Source: Pirellula sp. (GTDB lineage Bacteria > Planctomycetota > Planctomycetia > Pirellulales > Pirellulaceae). From it: a stretch of DNA of 64,000 nucleotides. Positions 9,395 through 17,744 of the stretch are shown one piece after another (the stretch's first letter is position 1; the number at the start of each line of letters is the position of its first letter). The stretch is from contig JAJTID010000005.1 in assembly GCA_021300155.1 (NCBI GenBank), positions 62,001 through 126,000 on the forward strand, in the 5' to 3' direction. A program made the position numbers and the translations under genes. The notes under the pieces are model-generated. The model worked only from the letters and a program-made list of their open reading frames with translations. It had not been told where the DNA came from and made no database searches.

Positions 9395-9709
9395 TTACTC
9401 TGACTCTGCGGTCATTCGCATACACAATTCAATGAAAATCTCCAAAGCACTCAACGGTGATTGCAAACTTGCTCCCGAACGCAGTTCTGCCTCCAATTGG
9501 GATGCAAGTGGAGTAAGCTCCTGAAAACCGTAACTACCACATGCCCCCTTTAGCTGATGTATCAGCGTGCAGAAATTTTTTGTGTCGCTTTCATTCATCG
9601 CTTTTCGAATCGATTCTAATCTCTTTGGCACTTTCGAGATGAATTCCACGAGAATCTGTTTAAAGTCGGAATCACCAGTCAGCGTTGAGCGAATAGGATT
9701 TGAAATCAT
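9395..9709 (-). CDS. Hpt-domain phosphotransfer protein
   Basis: Single-domain histidine phosphotransfer protein of 104 residues, which passes phosphoryl groups between receiver domains in multistep phosphorelays. The four-helix Hpt signature is clear: phosphorylatable His51 in LIHQLKGACGSYGF, followed by LTPLASQLEAEL. It lies 168 bp downstream of a single-domain receiver on the same strand, so the pair may form a relay. No hybrid kinase is present nearby, so the phosphate donor must be encoded elsewhere. Confidence 0.88.
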   Translation of the reverse strand: MISNPIRSTLTGDSDFKQILVEFISKVPKRLESIRKAMNESDTKNFCTLIHQLKGACGSYGFQELTPLASQLEAELRSGASLQSPLSALEIFIELCMRMTAESE

Positions 9710-9877
9710 ATGAATACATCCTGAGTTCGGCTGTGTCTGAATGAAAACAAGAAACTCCGCACTAGAAGAGTTCCGTCGAAGGGAAAAACGATTTATTCTG
9801 CATCTTGATTGGATGCATGATGCTGCGAAAAGTTTCTCGCGGGCTTCGTTGAGAATTCGGTATCCAAAGACTAAGAA

Positions 9878-10354
9878 CTACTGTCCCACTATTGACCTAG
9901 CAGGATTTGATTTGAGCCATGGTTTCTTCAGTGATTTACTACGGTGCTCCATCCAGTCGCTCAATGCATTCCACCAAGAATTGATGTTTGCAAAGCATCG
10001 ATCGACTGCCAGTACCACCTCATTCAAGTTCTTGACTGGTTTACCTAGGAATTCTTCTGCCCCAAGGCTAGTCGCACTAAGAACAGTGCTCATCGAAACC
10101 ATTCCTGTCAGCATGATCGTTTTGATTCCTGTGTCTCGCTGCTTGATCTCACGCAACAATGTTAAGCCATCCATTTCAGGCATGTCGATATCGAGGATCG
10201 CAACGCGAATCCCTGTTTTCGAGAGGATATCGATAGCCGTGGTGGGGTCGCTGATTGAAATGACTCGATAGCCTTTCTTTTCGAGCGCCAGCTTCACGAT
10301 CGCCAAGATATCGGGATCGTCATCGACATGCAGGACCGTTTTTTCCGTGTTCAT
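9878..10354 (-). CDS. Single-domain response regulator
   Basis: Receiver protein of 158 residues. Acidic residues D11-D13 (HVDDDPD), phosphoacceptor D55 (AILDIDMPEMDG), T83 (IMLTGM) and K105 (LGKPV) are all present, so phosphorylation should be possible. The last 40 residues are basic and Trp-rich without a known output domain. An Hpt gene follows on the same strand. The receiver at 6779-7522 shares the MPxxxG core but has a different tail. The ATG at 10354 was chosen because the receiver begins seven residues later. Confidence 0.87.
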   Translation of the reverse strand: MNTEKTVLHVDDDPDILAIVKLALEKKGYRVISISDPTTAIDILSKTGIRVAILDIDMPEMDGLTLLREIKQRDTGIKTIMLTGMVSMSTVLSATSLGAEEFLGKPVKNLNEVVLAVDRCFANINSWWNALSDWMEHRSKSLKKPWLKSNPARSIVGQ

Positions 10355-10732
10355 ATTTTGGGGAGGTATGAGGACTTAACAGGCTATTGATCACCGTTCG
10401 TAATCATTGATTGATCGAAAATAAAACAAATGCTTGGCCAACGTGAACGGTCCGGACACCGATAACTTACCGGGTCGACCTACACAATTTGCATCACAAA
10501 GCCCACAAATTCGTAAGCGTGACATCCCTACCCAAACTGGAACGATGGAGCGTCGGTCTCACCTCAGCTATCTACTAGTTGCACTCCCATTGCATTTCTC
10601 ATTTGGTTTTTAAAAGTTGCCAAAAGTTTTGCGAGCGAACTAAGCCTAGTTGCAAACGCACTAGGCTCATCGCATGGACTGTATTGAAGTGTCGCCCTTA
10701 ATTTGGTTGTTACGATTTATTTTGAGTTCAAT
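10355..10732. other. Interval with no gene seen
   Basis: 378 bp upstream of the receiver gene with no convincing frame on either strand. It must include that gene's promoter, but no motif stands out. Confidence 0.5.
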
Positions 10733-11029
10733 TCATGGCTTTTGCACAGATTGCAGACATGGTGTTTCCTCTGGTTTCTCATTGCTAGATGGAACACGAA
10801 CTTCATGAAGGCTGAGTTGTCGAACCGCATGTTTTGATTGATAAATCCCAACAATATGCCAAAAGGCAAGTGCTGCTAGAATCGCAAGACCTCCATCGCA
10901 TCGCAGAAACCCACACCCACACGTTGCCAACAAGTAATCACCTGACCTAGCTTCGGTAACTCGTCCCCAATAGGAAACCAGGCGTCGACCTCTTTCTTTC
11001 CATTTGTTGTAATTGTAGAACGCTGCTGG
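10733..11029 (-). pseudogene. Open frame without a start, probable gene remnant
   Basis: A 98-codon frame that reads like real protein but contains no ATG. Its upstream end stops at a TAG (11030-11032) just beside a sulfatase remnant on the other strand. It encodes an aromatic and basic opening (FYNYNKWKERGRRLVSYWG), a Cys-rich patch (LLATCGCGFLRCDGG), one hydrophobic segment (LAILAALAFWHIVGIY) and a polar tail. In-frame TTG codons at 10931-10933 and 10928-10930 could start a 65-66-residue product, but that would discard the most protein-like part. No family recognised. A small membrane protein with a rare start is the alternative. Confidence 0.4.
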
Positions 11030-11040
11030 CTACAGACGTC

Positions 11041-11184
11041 ACTAGCAAGCCGAACATCCTAATGATCCTCGCCGATGATCCACGTCAGACAAAGAACGTG
11101 ATCCGCGAGCATCCGGAAGTCGCAACACATGGCTGCAAGGCGTGCAAGCATCAGCACTTCAAATTGAAGTCATTGCCTACTTGA
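11041..11184 (+). pseudogene. Sulfatase remnant with internal deletion
   Basis: The frame reads KPNILMILADD, the standard beginning of a type I sulfatase, and then runs directly into DDPRQTKNVIREHPEVA, which resembles the C-terminal D-P-x-E-x-x-N-x-x-x-x-H-P segment of the same family, ending at a TGA (11182-11184). The several hundred residues between these two landmarks are missing. The likeliest history is loss of the middle of a sulfatase gene, perhaps through the similar LADD/DDP sequences at the joint. A cysteine/histidine tail (HGCKACKHQH) follows. There is no start codon or intact signal peptide. Confidence 0.6.
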
Positions 11185-11550
11185 AATGAACTTAATGGGG
11201 GGAAATTACTCCCATTGAAGTTTCATCAACATCTTATCCTAGTCTCTCTTTCTCAATCTGCTGAACCCGCAATTCGAGATCCGTGAACCTCAATCGCTCC
11301 AGCTCGCTGCATGCGATTGGTCCCAGAAAAACGGGGGGACTCATCGCAATATAGTTTCGAAAGGTGCCATGAGTTGACGGCATCGTTTCAAGAGTGAACA
11401 TCCCTCCTGGACCATCCAACTAGCCTCCCATTAAAACTGTCACATGAGTAGAATTGTTCGATCTCGGGGGCTCGCGTTAGAACTTTCTGAAAATGAAATC
11501 CTTATAGGTTGACGGTTCGAACTCAATTTGTATGTGATGGACTTTCGATT
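11185..11550. other. Remnant-rich interval without a clear gene
   Basis: Holds a weak minus-strand frame at 11234-11419 that starts with TTG and ends in a short helical segment (LELRVQQIEKERLG). Nothing identifies it, and it may be another decayed gene. Confidence 0.35.
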
Positions 11551-11946
11551 CTAGCCGATCGGTTCTCTACGATCGACAAATGAGAAATCCACAGTACTTG
11601 GATATTCGGAATCGGCCCCGATACCTAGTGCCAATAATTGAGCGTGCAGCTCTTCAAATGAAAGTGACTCACCTTGGTCCACATTCGATTCGGACTCCAA
11701 CACGATCTTGTCGATAATGTTTCCTGGCAGGCCGACGGCTGAGCAGCCCTTTATTCGCTGCTCACTGTGGCTATGCTTGAGCCTGATCTGAGCAAATTCG
11801 GGAGTAAACGCTGCGCAGCACCCTCCTTTTCTACTACCCTCAACTACCAGATGGTTGTGATGATCGCAAAGATGGAGAAATTGTTGTCGAGAGGATAGAA
11901 TGCGTTCGCCTTGGATAGCACCGCCAGATAATCCAATTAATCCCTG
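11551..11946 (-). pseudogene. 131-codon frame lacking a start, probable truncated gene
   Basis: The minus strand is open from just after a TAG at 11947-11949 to a TAG at 11551-11553. It contains no in-frame ATG, and GTG appears only near the middle and end. The composition is convincingly protein-like: a Cys/His-rich part (FLHLCDHHNHLVVEG, then GGCCAAFTPEF), GCSAVGLPGNIIDKIV and an acidic, ordered C-terminus (SLSFEELHAQLLALGIG). The cut end lies 45 bp from the start of the divergently read DUF6288-like gene, so the 5' part was probably lost when that junction formed. Family not recognised. A CTG or ATT start would be the alternative. Confidence 0.45.
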
Positions 11947-11991
11947 CTAACCAGGTAGGCATTCCATTCCTCCAGCACCCGGGACAAAGAG

Positions 11992-14400
11992 ATGATCAAG
12001 GCTAAAGCGCGGATAGTAACACTTTGCGTGATAGCTGCGTTGACGCATATCACGACGGCCATCGCACACGACACCATTGTCATTCCGGACTTCACCAAGG
12101 ATGCGAAACGCCCGAAGGACTCGCCGCATGATTGGAACCTCGGACCAACCGGGCTTCGCGGCTGGATTTTTTGCGACAGGTTGGTGACCACGGATGCACG
12201 TCAGATACTGATCACGAAAGTCGACCAGGGGTCTCCTGCCGCAGACACGCTTCGAGTCAGTGACGTGATTCTTGGTGTCGGTGGTAAACCATTCTCCTTC
12301 GACCCTCGCACAGAATTCGGCCAGGCGATCACGACGGCCGAAACGCAAGCGGGCAATGGCAAACTCACCGTCACTCGCTGGCGCGCGGGAAAGTCAGATG
12401 AGGTGGTAATTAACTTACGCGTTCTCGGTAGCTACAGCCAGACGGCACCCTTCGATTGCGACAAGTCGAAACTTCTGCTCGCTCAGGGATGCAAGGAGTT
12501 GGCTGCGCGGATGGCCCAGCAGAACTATACCGAGATGGACCCGATTCCACGCTCGCTGAACGCACTCGCTTTGTTGGCCAGTGGGAATCGCGAGTATCTG
12601 CCGCTGTTGAAGAGAGAAGCCCAGTGGGCGGCGCGATATTCCGACAAGTCGATGCAAACGTGGTACTATGGCTACTGCATGCTGTACCTATCTGAATACG
12701 CCATAGCGACCAGCGATCAGTCGGTGCTTCCAGGCCTCAAGCGGCTGGCGTTGGAAGCTGCTAAGGGGCAAAGTGCGGTCGGCTCATGGGGACACGGATT
12801 CGCCATCCCTGACGGCCGCTTGGGCGGCTACGGCATGATGAACTCACCGGGGGTGGTGCTCACGATCAGCTTGGTATTGGCACGCGAAGCGGGGGTGAAG
12901 GAAGCTGCCGTAGACAAGGCTATTGAGCGAAGCGTCGAGCTGTTGCGTTTCTACATCGGAAAGGGGGCGGTCCCCTACGGCGATCACGCTCCATGGATGG
13001 AGGGGCATGAAGATAACGGCAAGTGTGGTATGGCAGCGGTTCTGTTCAATTCGCTGGGCGAGACCAAGGGCTCCGAGTTCTTTTCTCGCATGAGTGTTGC
13101 CGCGCACGGTCCGGAACGCGACTGCGGGCATTGTGGCAACTATTTCAACATGCTTTGGGCGATGCCGAGTGTCGCACTATCCGGTCCGAATGCCACTGGA
13201 GCATGGATGAAAGAATTCGGTACTTGGTACTTTGACCTGGCGCGCTGCTGGGATGGTAGTTACCCGCATCAAGGCCCGCCGGAAAACGAACACGACAGCT
13301 TTTATGGTTTTGATGCCACGGGCACGTACTTGCTGGCCTGTGCCATGCCGCTGAAGAAGATTCGGCTGACCGGTGCAGGTAAATCTGCAGTCCCCAACCT
13401 GAACAGAGTGGCTGCAGAATCACTGATTGCCGATGGCCGTGGGTGGGACAATAAAGACCGTCACAGCGCGTATGACAAACTTGCAGTCGATCAACTGATC
13501 GAGCGTCTCAGCAGTTGGTCGCCTATTGTTCGAGAGCGGGCTGCGATGGCGCTCGCACGTCGCCAAGAAGTACCTGTTACAGCCATAGTCAAACGACTCG
13601 AAGCTTCCATTCTCGACGCTCGCTACGGTGCATGTCAGGCACTGAGCAGACTTGGACAGCGGTCCACGCCAGCGGTGGAGTCGTTGCAGAATTGCCTTAA
13701 CGACAAAGACCTTTGGCTCCGAGTCAATGCGGCTCAAGCGCTGGCCAAGATCGGGCCTGCAGCCAAGCCGGTAGTACCGCAGCTATTGGAGTTGTTGGCT
13801 GAAGTAGACAAGGCTAGCGATCCCCGCGGCATGCAACAGCGTTATCTTACCTTCGCCTTATTCGATGGCGACGGAATGCTCGGCGGATCTCTCGAAGGTG
13901 TTGACCGGGAAGCGTTGTACAAAGCGGTTCGAGCCGGATTGAAGAACCAGGACGGTCGCGCGCGAGGAAGTCTCAGTTCGGTCTACCGAAACCTTTCGGC
14001 CCAAGAGATCAAGCCACTACTCCCCGCCATTTATCAAGCAATCACGGAACCAGCCCCGAGTGGAGAGATGTTTGCTGACGGTATTCGAGTGGAGGGGCTT
14101 CGCCTTTTTGCCAAGCATCACATCGAAGAAGGTATCCAGGCGTGCGTACGTTACACTCGACAGCAGAACCCGTGGGCCAGCGAAATGCGCACGCCGGAAT
14201 TAATGGAGATACTTCTCAGTTATGGCACTCACGCCAAGGCCGTCATCCCGGAACTAGCTAAGCTTGCCAACTACTTCGAAAAAGACGAGCCTGACTTCCC
14301 CAAGGAACTAATGAAGCAGAAGGCTAAGTCAGTCCGCGACGCGATCCTCGCCATCGAGACATCGACCGACACCCCCGAGCTAATAAGGCTAACGCACTAA
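11992..14400 (+). CDS. Exported PDZ/HEAT-repeat protein (DUF6288-like)
   Basis: Large secreted or periplasmic protein of 802 residues. A signal peptide (residues 1-25, ending TTAIAHD) is followed by a PDZ-like domain at about 50-145 (ITKVDQGSPAADTLRVSDVILGVGG), an alpha/alpha-toroid-like middle at about 180-430 with Trp, His and Cys clusters (GPERDCGHCGNYF), and HEAT-type helical repeats at about 490-770 (VRERAAMALARR; LWLRVNAAQALAKIGPAAKPV). The layout matches DUF6288 proteins of planctomycetes and verrucomicrobia, whose function is unknown. Base composition looks more GC-rich than its flanks by eye, and the gene sits next to gene remnants, so acquisition by transfer is possible. Confidence 0.8.
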   Translation: MIKAKARIVTLCVIAALTHITTAIAHDTIVIPDFTKDAKRPKDSPHDWNLGPTGLRGWIFCDRLVTTDARQILITKVDQGSPAADTLRVSDVILGVGGKPFSFDPRTEFGQAITTAETQAGNGKLTVTRWRAGKSDEVVINLRVLGSYSQTAPFDCDKSKLLLAQGCKELAARMAQQNYTEMDPIPRSLNALALLASGNREYLPLLKREAQWAARYSDKSMQTWYYGYCMLYLSEYAIATSDQSVLPGLKRLALEAAKGQSAVGSWGHGFAIPDGRLGGYGMMNSPGVVLTISLVLAREAGVKEAAVDKAIERSVELLRFYIGKGAVPYGDHAPWMEGHEDNGKCGMAAVLFNSLGETKGSEFFSRMSVAAHGPERDCGHCGNYFNMLWAMPSVALSGPNATGAWMKEFGTWYFDLARCWDGSYPHQGPPENEHDSFYGFDATGTYLLACAMPLKKIRLTGAGKSAVPNLNRVAAESLIADGRGWDNKDRHSAYDKLAVDQLIERLSSWSPIVRERAAMALARRQEVPVTAIVKRLEASILDARYGACQALSRLGQRSTPAVESLQNCLNDKDLWLRVNAAQALAKIGPAAKPVVPQLLELLAEVDKASDPRGMQQRYLTFALFDGDGMLGGSLEGVDREALYKAVRAGLKNQDGRARGSLSSVYRNLSAQEIKPLLPAIYQAITEPAPSGEMFADGIRVEGLRLFAKHHIEEGIQACVRYTRQQNPWASEMRTPELMEILLSYGTHAKAVIPELAKLANYFEKDEPDFPKELMKQKAKSVRDAILAIETSTDTPELIRLTH

Positions 14401-14409
14401 ACAACTGCC

Positions 14410-14434
14410 GACCTGCACCAATGACCTGCACCAA
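14410..14434. repeat. Short tandem direct repeat
   Basis: Two copies of GACCTGCACCAA separated by one base, just after the end of the DUF6288-like gene. It is too short to infer function and may mark replication slippage. Confidence 0.5.
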
Positions 14435-14605
14435 CGCCGCGCGACGAGACTACCAAGGAATTCACGCAAACATTGTGTGCGAGTTAATGAGAAGTGGTAT
14501 CATTCGTTTAAGCTGTCGCCACTTTCTTGCTTTACTATAGAAATAGAAAGCTGGTTAGACTTAACTATTCGATCATAGAAGTGCGTTTTGCGAATTGAGT
14601 TTGTC

Positions 14606-16402
14606 ATGATGAAACGACCTGTTGCCGCAATACCATTTGCCTGGGCGGTTTTGATACTATTTGTCCTTTCGCCGAATGGCTTTGCTCAGCCTTTAAAGGT
14701 CTTCATCCTCGCTGGCCAATCGAACATGGAGGGACATGCGGAAGTCCGGACCTTTGACTATATCGGTAAAGATCCGGCCACGGCACCTTTGCTCAAGGAA
14801 ATGCGCAACCCGGATGGAACGCCTCGAGTATGTGACAACGTTTGGATGTCCTATTTGACCGGGCCGTATGATGGCAGTGCGAACGGCGAAGGGTTGGGGA
14901 GATTGACGGCTGGCTTTGGCGCGCGAGGAGACCGCCCCACGAAAGACGGTGCAAAGATTGGACCTGAGTTCACCTTCGGTATCACCATGGAGAAAGAGCT
15001 AAAGGAACCCATCTTGATCATCAAAACCGCTTGGGGCGGCAGATCTCTCAACACAGAATTTCGTCCACCAAGTGCAGGGCCATACAAGCTGCCCAAGCAG
15101 ACACAAAACCAGTGGGATAAACATCCGCAGGGTGCTCACGGTATTCCCAAACTTGAGGACCGAAAAAAGTGGCAAGAAGACAAAGATGCCGCATCAGGTG
15201 TGTTTTACCGTATGATGGTGGAGCATGTGAAAAAAGTCCTCGCCGATCCCGCTCGGGTTTGCCCCGCTTATGATCCCAAGGCAGGCTATGAGCTGGCGGG
15301 TTTTGTATGGCTTCAGGGATTCAACGATCTTGTCGATGGCCAGACTTATCCGAATGGCAATTATGACGAGTACTCGCGTCTCCTGGCACACTTCATTCGA
15401 GACGTACGCAAAGATCTTGACGCTCCAAAGATGCCAGTCATCATTGGCGTACTCGGCGTAGAAGGTGAGAAGAACGTCAACTTCCGCAAAGCCATGGCAG
15501 CTCCCGCCGCATTGCCCGAATTTCAGGACAATGTAGTTGCTGTCGATACGGCTCCTTTTTGGGATCGCGACATCGAAGCCGCACAACCCAAGCAAAGCGA
15601 GTACAACGAAATCGTCGACACAGCTCACGCGTTGAAAGCGGATGGCTCGCTCGACAAGGAACGCAAATGGGATAAGTATTGGAAGCCAATTGGCACTCCT
15701 TTGCCGGAGGAGCGAAACTGGCGATTCGTTACGATCGATGCGAACGAATCGAAGGACCAATTGGAAAAGTTCACCGACAGGCGATTCCGCGACATCAAAC
15801 TTCCAATCGGAATGGAGAATTGGTTTAAGCCCGACTTCGACGATAGCCAATGGACAGTAGGCAAGGCCCCCATCGGCAAAGGTGTTTGGAAACACAGTGG
15901 TATTGCATTGAGTAAATACCCCTCGACGTGGGGCCATGGAGAATTCCTGCTCATGCGTTCCACCTTTGAGATAGAAAGCCTCAAATACGATTCCTACCGC
16001 ATCGCGATTTTGGCGAGGCAAGGGTTTCATGTTTATTTGAACGGCCACAAAATCCACACCTACATTTGGTGGAAGGATAAACCTCAATACCGATCCATTG
16101 TTCTCGACAAAGAACAGACGAAACACTTGAAGAAAGGGAAGAACGTCTTGGCTGTCTACGCCAATGATCAGTACTCACCAAACTTCCCTCAACATTATGC
16201 TGCACTCGACGCTTGGATTGAGGGAATCACTACGGCGGACAGGGAGAGGCTCGACATCGCTCTGGAAGAGGTGCTTTCCCCCAAGGACCGAGAGGCTCTC
16301 CAGGGCGCGTCCAATGGCGGCTATCACTATTTTGGCAGCGCAAAAATCTTTGCTCAAATGGGCAAAGCCTTCGCCGAAGCGAACTTAAAACTCATGAAGT
16401 AA
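14606..16402 (+). CDS. Sialate O-acetylesterase-like (SASA/DUF303) secreted esterase
   Basis: Exported SGNH-type carbohydrate esterase of about 598 residues. A signal peptide (MMKRPVAAIPFAWAVLILFV..FAQ) is followed at once by the family's block-I motif VFILAGQSNMEGH, where the Ser of GQSN is the nucleophile. Further landmarks are IIKTAWGGRSL, FVWLQGFNDLVDG and a late His (GGYHYFGSAKIFAQMG). Between about 360 and 520 lies a galactose-binding-like beta module (MENWFKPDFDDSQWTVGKAP), an insertion typical of planctomycete members. The ATG at 14606 was chosen over the TTG at 14588. The likely role is deacetylation of acetylated sugars on polysaccharides. The neighbours do not form an obvious operon with it. 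Confidence 0.87.
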   Translation: MMKRPVAAIPFAWAVLILFVLSPNGFAQPLKVFILAGQSNMEGHAEVRTFDYIGKDPATAPLLKEMRNPDGTPRVCDNVWMSYLTGPYDGSANGEGLGRLTAGFGARGDRPTKDGAKIGPEFTFGITMEKELKEPILIIKTAWGGRSLNTEFRPPSAGPYKLPKQTQNQWDKHPQGAHGIPKLEDRKKWQEDKDAASGVFYRMMVEHVKKVLADPARVCPAYDPKAGYELAGFVWLQGFNDLVDGQTYPNGNYDEYSRLLAHFIRDVRKDLDAPKMPVIIGVLGVEGEKNVNFRKAMAAPAALPEFQDNVVAVDTAPFWDRDIEAAQPKQSEYNEIVDTAHALKADGSLDKERKWDKYWKPIGTPLPEERNWRFVTIDANESKDQLEKFTDRRFRDIKLPIGMENWFKPDFDDSQWTVGKAPIGKGVWKHSGIALSKYPSTWGHGEFLLMRSTFEIESLKYDSYRIAILARQGFHVYLNGHKIHTYIWWKDKPQYRSIVLDKEQTKHLKKGKNVLAVYANDQYSPNFPQHYAALDAWIEGITTADRERLDIALEEVLSPKDREALQGASNGGYHYFGSAKIFAQMGKAFAEANLKLMK

Positions 16403-16574
16403 CCTTGATGGCAAATTCCTCCGCGTAAGACCTGATTCCGCAAATACTCTCAATTTGTCTATACATGGAGCGAGAAATCGACACCGCTCGAGAAAGCTAC
16501 CTACGTCTCGGTTTCAGTGAAACTGGCTATGTGGTTTTTGAGCGGTTGTTTTCCTGAAAGATTGATAGCTGATC

Positions 16575-17429
16575 GTGAATTCGAATCTTCTTTTACTTGA
16601 TGGTGCCACTGGCACTGAACTAAACCGCCGTGGTGTCGACACTGGATTGCCATTGTGGTCGGCTAATGCGCTTACCAGAGATTCAGGGCTGAATGTCTTG
16701 CGCCAAGTTCATTTGGATTACTTGAACGCAGGGGCGGACATTATCACAACGAATACCTTTCGCACCAACCGCCGCGCTCTGATAGGGAGAGGCTTCTCCG
16801 CCCGCGAACTGACGTTGCGCGCGGTAATTACTGCTAGAGAAGCGGTTGATGAATTTGGAAAGCCTGCGCTCGTGGCCGGTTCGGTCTCTTCCCTTGAAGA
16901 TTGCTATCGTCCTGACCTCGTGCCATCTGTTGATGAGTGCCTTGACGAGCATACGGACCGGATCGAGCAACTAGTAGAGGGTGGAGTTAACTTGCTTCTC
17001 ATCGAGACGATGAATTCTATCCGCGAAGCGGAGGTTGCTGCCAAGATCGCCACGGCCACTGGCCTACCCACATGGGTCACGTTTGTCTGCGATAAAAATG
17101 GCTACATCCTCTCTGGCGAGTCACTCACTCATGCTGCGGAGCAACTCATACCACTCGGCATACAAGCCTTGGGCGTGAACTGCATGCCAGCCCAGATGAT
17201 TGCTCAGCCACTTACGGAGCTGCACGCCATCTGTGGCGACAACTTCCCTCTCATAGCGTACGGCAACATCGGCTTTGCGGACGCTGAACAAGATTGGATT
17301 AACACCGACTCCACGGACCCCGAAGGCTACCTAAAACACGCCCAAAGCTGGCCTGTACAAATCATCGGTGCCTGCTGCGGATCCACTCCAGAACATATCC
17401 GCAAACTGAAGCAGGGCAGGATAGATTGA
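16575..17429 (+). CDS. Homocysteine S-methyltransferase family protein
   Basis: Zn-dependent methyltransferase of the MmuM/MetH N-terminal type, 284 residues. The Zn ligands are present as Cys203 (LGVNC) and Cys267/Cys268 (IIGACCGS). The opening LLLLDGATGTELNRRG and the segment DIITTNTFRTNR are family hallmarks. It may methylate homocysteine from S-methylmethionine or another donor; the sequence does not decide. The GTG at 16575 is the only start that keeps the conserved N-terminus. It is flanked by unrelated secreted-protein genes and is probably monocistronic. Confidence 0.88.
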   Translation: MNSNLLLLDGATGTELNRRGVDTGLPLWSANALTRDSGLNVLRQVHLDYLNAGADIITTNTFRTNRRALIGRGFSARELTLRAVITAREAVDEFGKPALVAGSVSSLEDCYRPDLVPSVDECLDEHTDRIEQLVEGGVNLLLIETMNSIREAEVAAKIATATGLPTWVTFVCDKNGYILSGESLTHAAEQLIPLGIQALGVNCMPAQMIAQPLTELHAICGDNFPLIAYGNIGFADAEQDWINTDSTDPEGYLKHAQSWPVQIIGACCGSTPEHIRKLKQGRID

Positions 17430-17574
17430 TCTTTTTTCTAAAACATTAAAATCTAGGCGATGGATTCTCAAATGGTGAGATCGTGTGTCTTTTCTGCAAC
17501 ATTCTCTTTCCAAGACGCCGTCGAGACGGCACGAATACTTTAGTAATTCTTACGGGAATTGGAAATTTGCATTA

Positions 17575-17593
17575 CTGTCAGGCAAGCTGACAG
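17575..17593. promoter_or_regulatory. Perfect inverted repeat upstream of the porin gene
   Basis: CTGTCAG (17575-17581), five bases, then CTGACAG (17587-17593), 152 bp before the porin ATG. It could be an operator or a short hairpin. CTGTCA is also the half-site of the E. coli Pho box, but the second half reads CTGACA and the spacing is 12 rather than 11, so a PhoB site is only a guess. Confidence 0.4.
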
Positions 17594-17744
17594 CACTAAC
17601 AAATTCTTAACATTTCCCTCACACGGCGTCGATACGTCAGTCGTAGTTTCGTTGCGATTATCTAATACGCAATTGAATCGCATTTTGCTGTGTAATCGCC
17701 ATTTGCGAGACATCACCTCAATACCAAACCCTCCCACCATCATC

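Noticed and set aside
9741-10271. 176-codon plus-strand frame
   Set aside because: It is antisense to the receiver gene, in which all phosphorylation residues are present.
15194-16126. 310-codon minus-strand frame
   Set aside because: It lies fully inside the plus-strand esterase gene, whose signal peptide and GQSN motif are clear. The minus frame has no recognisable domain.
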